From assembly GCA_013331375.1 (NCBI GenBank), contig DUGO01000037.1, forward strand, positions 1-6,093: a DNA stretch of 6,093 nt, written 5' to 3'. A model generated the notes under the pieces. The model was given only the letters and a program-made list of their open reading frames with translations. It was not told where the DNA came from and ran no database searches. The position numbers and the translations under genes are program-made. Source of the DNA: Candidatus Methanoperedentaceae archaeon. Lineage in GTDB: Archaea; Halobacteriota; Methanosarcinia; Methanosarcinales; Methanoperedenaceae. Of the stretch, positions 5,936-6,093 are shown piece by piece. Each line of letters starts with the position of its first letter. Positions within the stretch are counted from its first letter, which is position 1.

Positions 5936-6093
5936 TCAGGCTCTTCGCAGATGCACGCAATCACCTGCGACCACCTTCTCAAGCGTGCCGTCAGGAAGCT
6001 CGACCACCAGCGCCCCATTGTCATCCACTCCCACAGCCTCTCCCACAAAGCTCCTTGCGAGAGTGCTTATCCTGACAGTTTCCCCTATCGTGA
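5936..6093 (-). CDS. birA: Biotin-protein ligase (BirA), C-terminal fragment at window edge
   Basis: Only the last 51 residues are in the window; the gene continues past the right edge. BirA makes biotinyl-AMP and transfers biotin to the lysine of carboxyl carrier proteins such as those of acetyl-CoA or pyruvate carboxylase. The visible part, GETVRISTLARSFVGEAVGVDDNGALVVELPDGTLEKVVAGDCVHLRRA in outline, has the SH3-like C-terminal domain pattern of BirA. The hallmarks are G.A.G.D..G.L.V (18-30) and the closing loop VVAGDCVHLR, where bacterial enzymes have a .SGEV.LR-like ending. The stop is TGA at 5936-5938. Nothing can be said about an N-terminal winged-helix repressor domain, which is outside the window. 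Confidence 0.82.
   Translation of the reverse strand, partial: TIGETVRISTLARSFVGEAVGVDDNGALVVELPDGTLEKVVAGDCVHLRRA

Overview
The window looks archaeal, most likely from a methanogen-related euryarchaeon (Methanosarcinales, ANME or Methanoperedens-like). Four observations support this. It encodes an archaeal pelota (aPelota). It has the archaea-restricted membrane family DUF373 and a DUF434/DUF5616 protein. It carries a RimK-type ATP-grasp ligase resembling the tetrahydromethanopterin:glutamate ligase MptN. Its promoters are TATA boxes placed for leaderless or short-leader transcripts. The exact lineage is inference; the DNA is moderately GC-rich by eye, while the intergenic gaps are AT-rich.

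Layout: positions 1-75 are an AT-rich gap with a T-tract terminator candidate for the minus strand and a TATA-like site. Positions 76-3339 are a tight minus-strand operon, in transcription order pelA (pelota), a DUF434-DUF5616 PIN-like protein, an mptN-like ligase, and purC. Its three junctions are stop/start overlaps (TGATG, ATGA, ATGA). Positions 3340-3427 are a short divergent promoter region built around a near-palindromic TATATATA. Positions 3428-4812 are a plus-strand gene pair: a MarR-like winged-helix protein with a basic linker, then a protein with a RuvC/YqgF-like RNase H fold. The second gene converges on, and shares a TTAA stop palindrome with, a minus-strand DUF373 membrane protein (4809-5894). 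The right edge holds the C-terminal end of a minus-strand biotin-protein ligase (birA).

How the genes may work together: pelota rescues stalled ribosomes. It is translationally coupled to a protein with a PIN-like, potentially nuclease, domain, which makes that protein a candidate mRNA-cleaving partner for archaeal no-go decay (inference). The divergent wHTH/YqgF-like pair encodes another RNase H-fold protein, and YqgF in bacteria works on rRNA. The locus may therefore be a translation and RNA quality-control neighbourhood. The mptN-like and purC genes downstream connect it to pterin cofactor and purine metabolism, since methanopterin is built from GTP. No CRISPR array, insertion sequence, tRNA or rRNA is visible.
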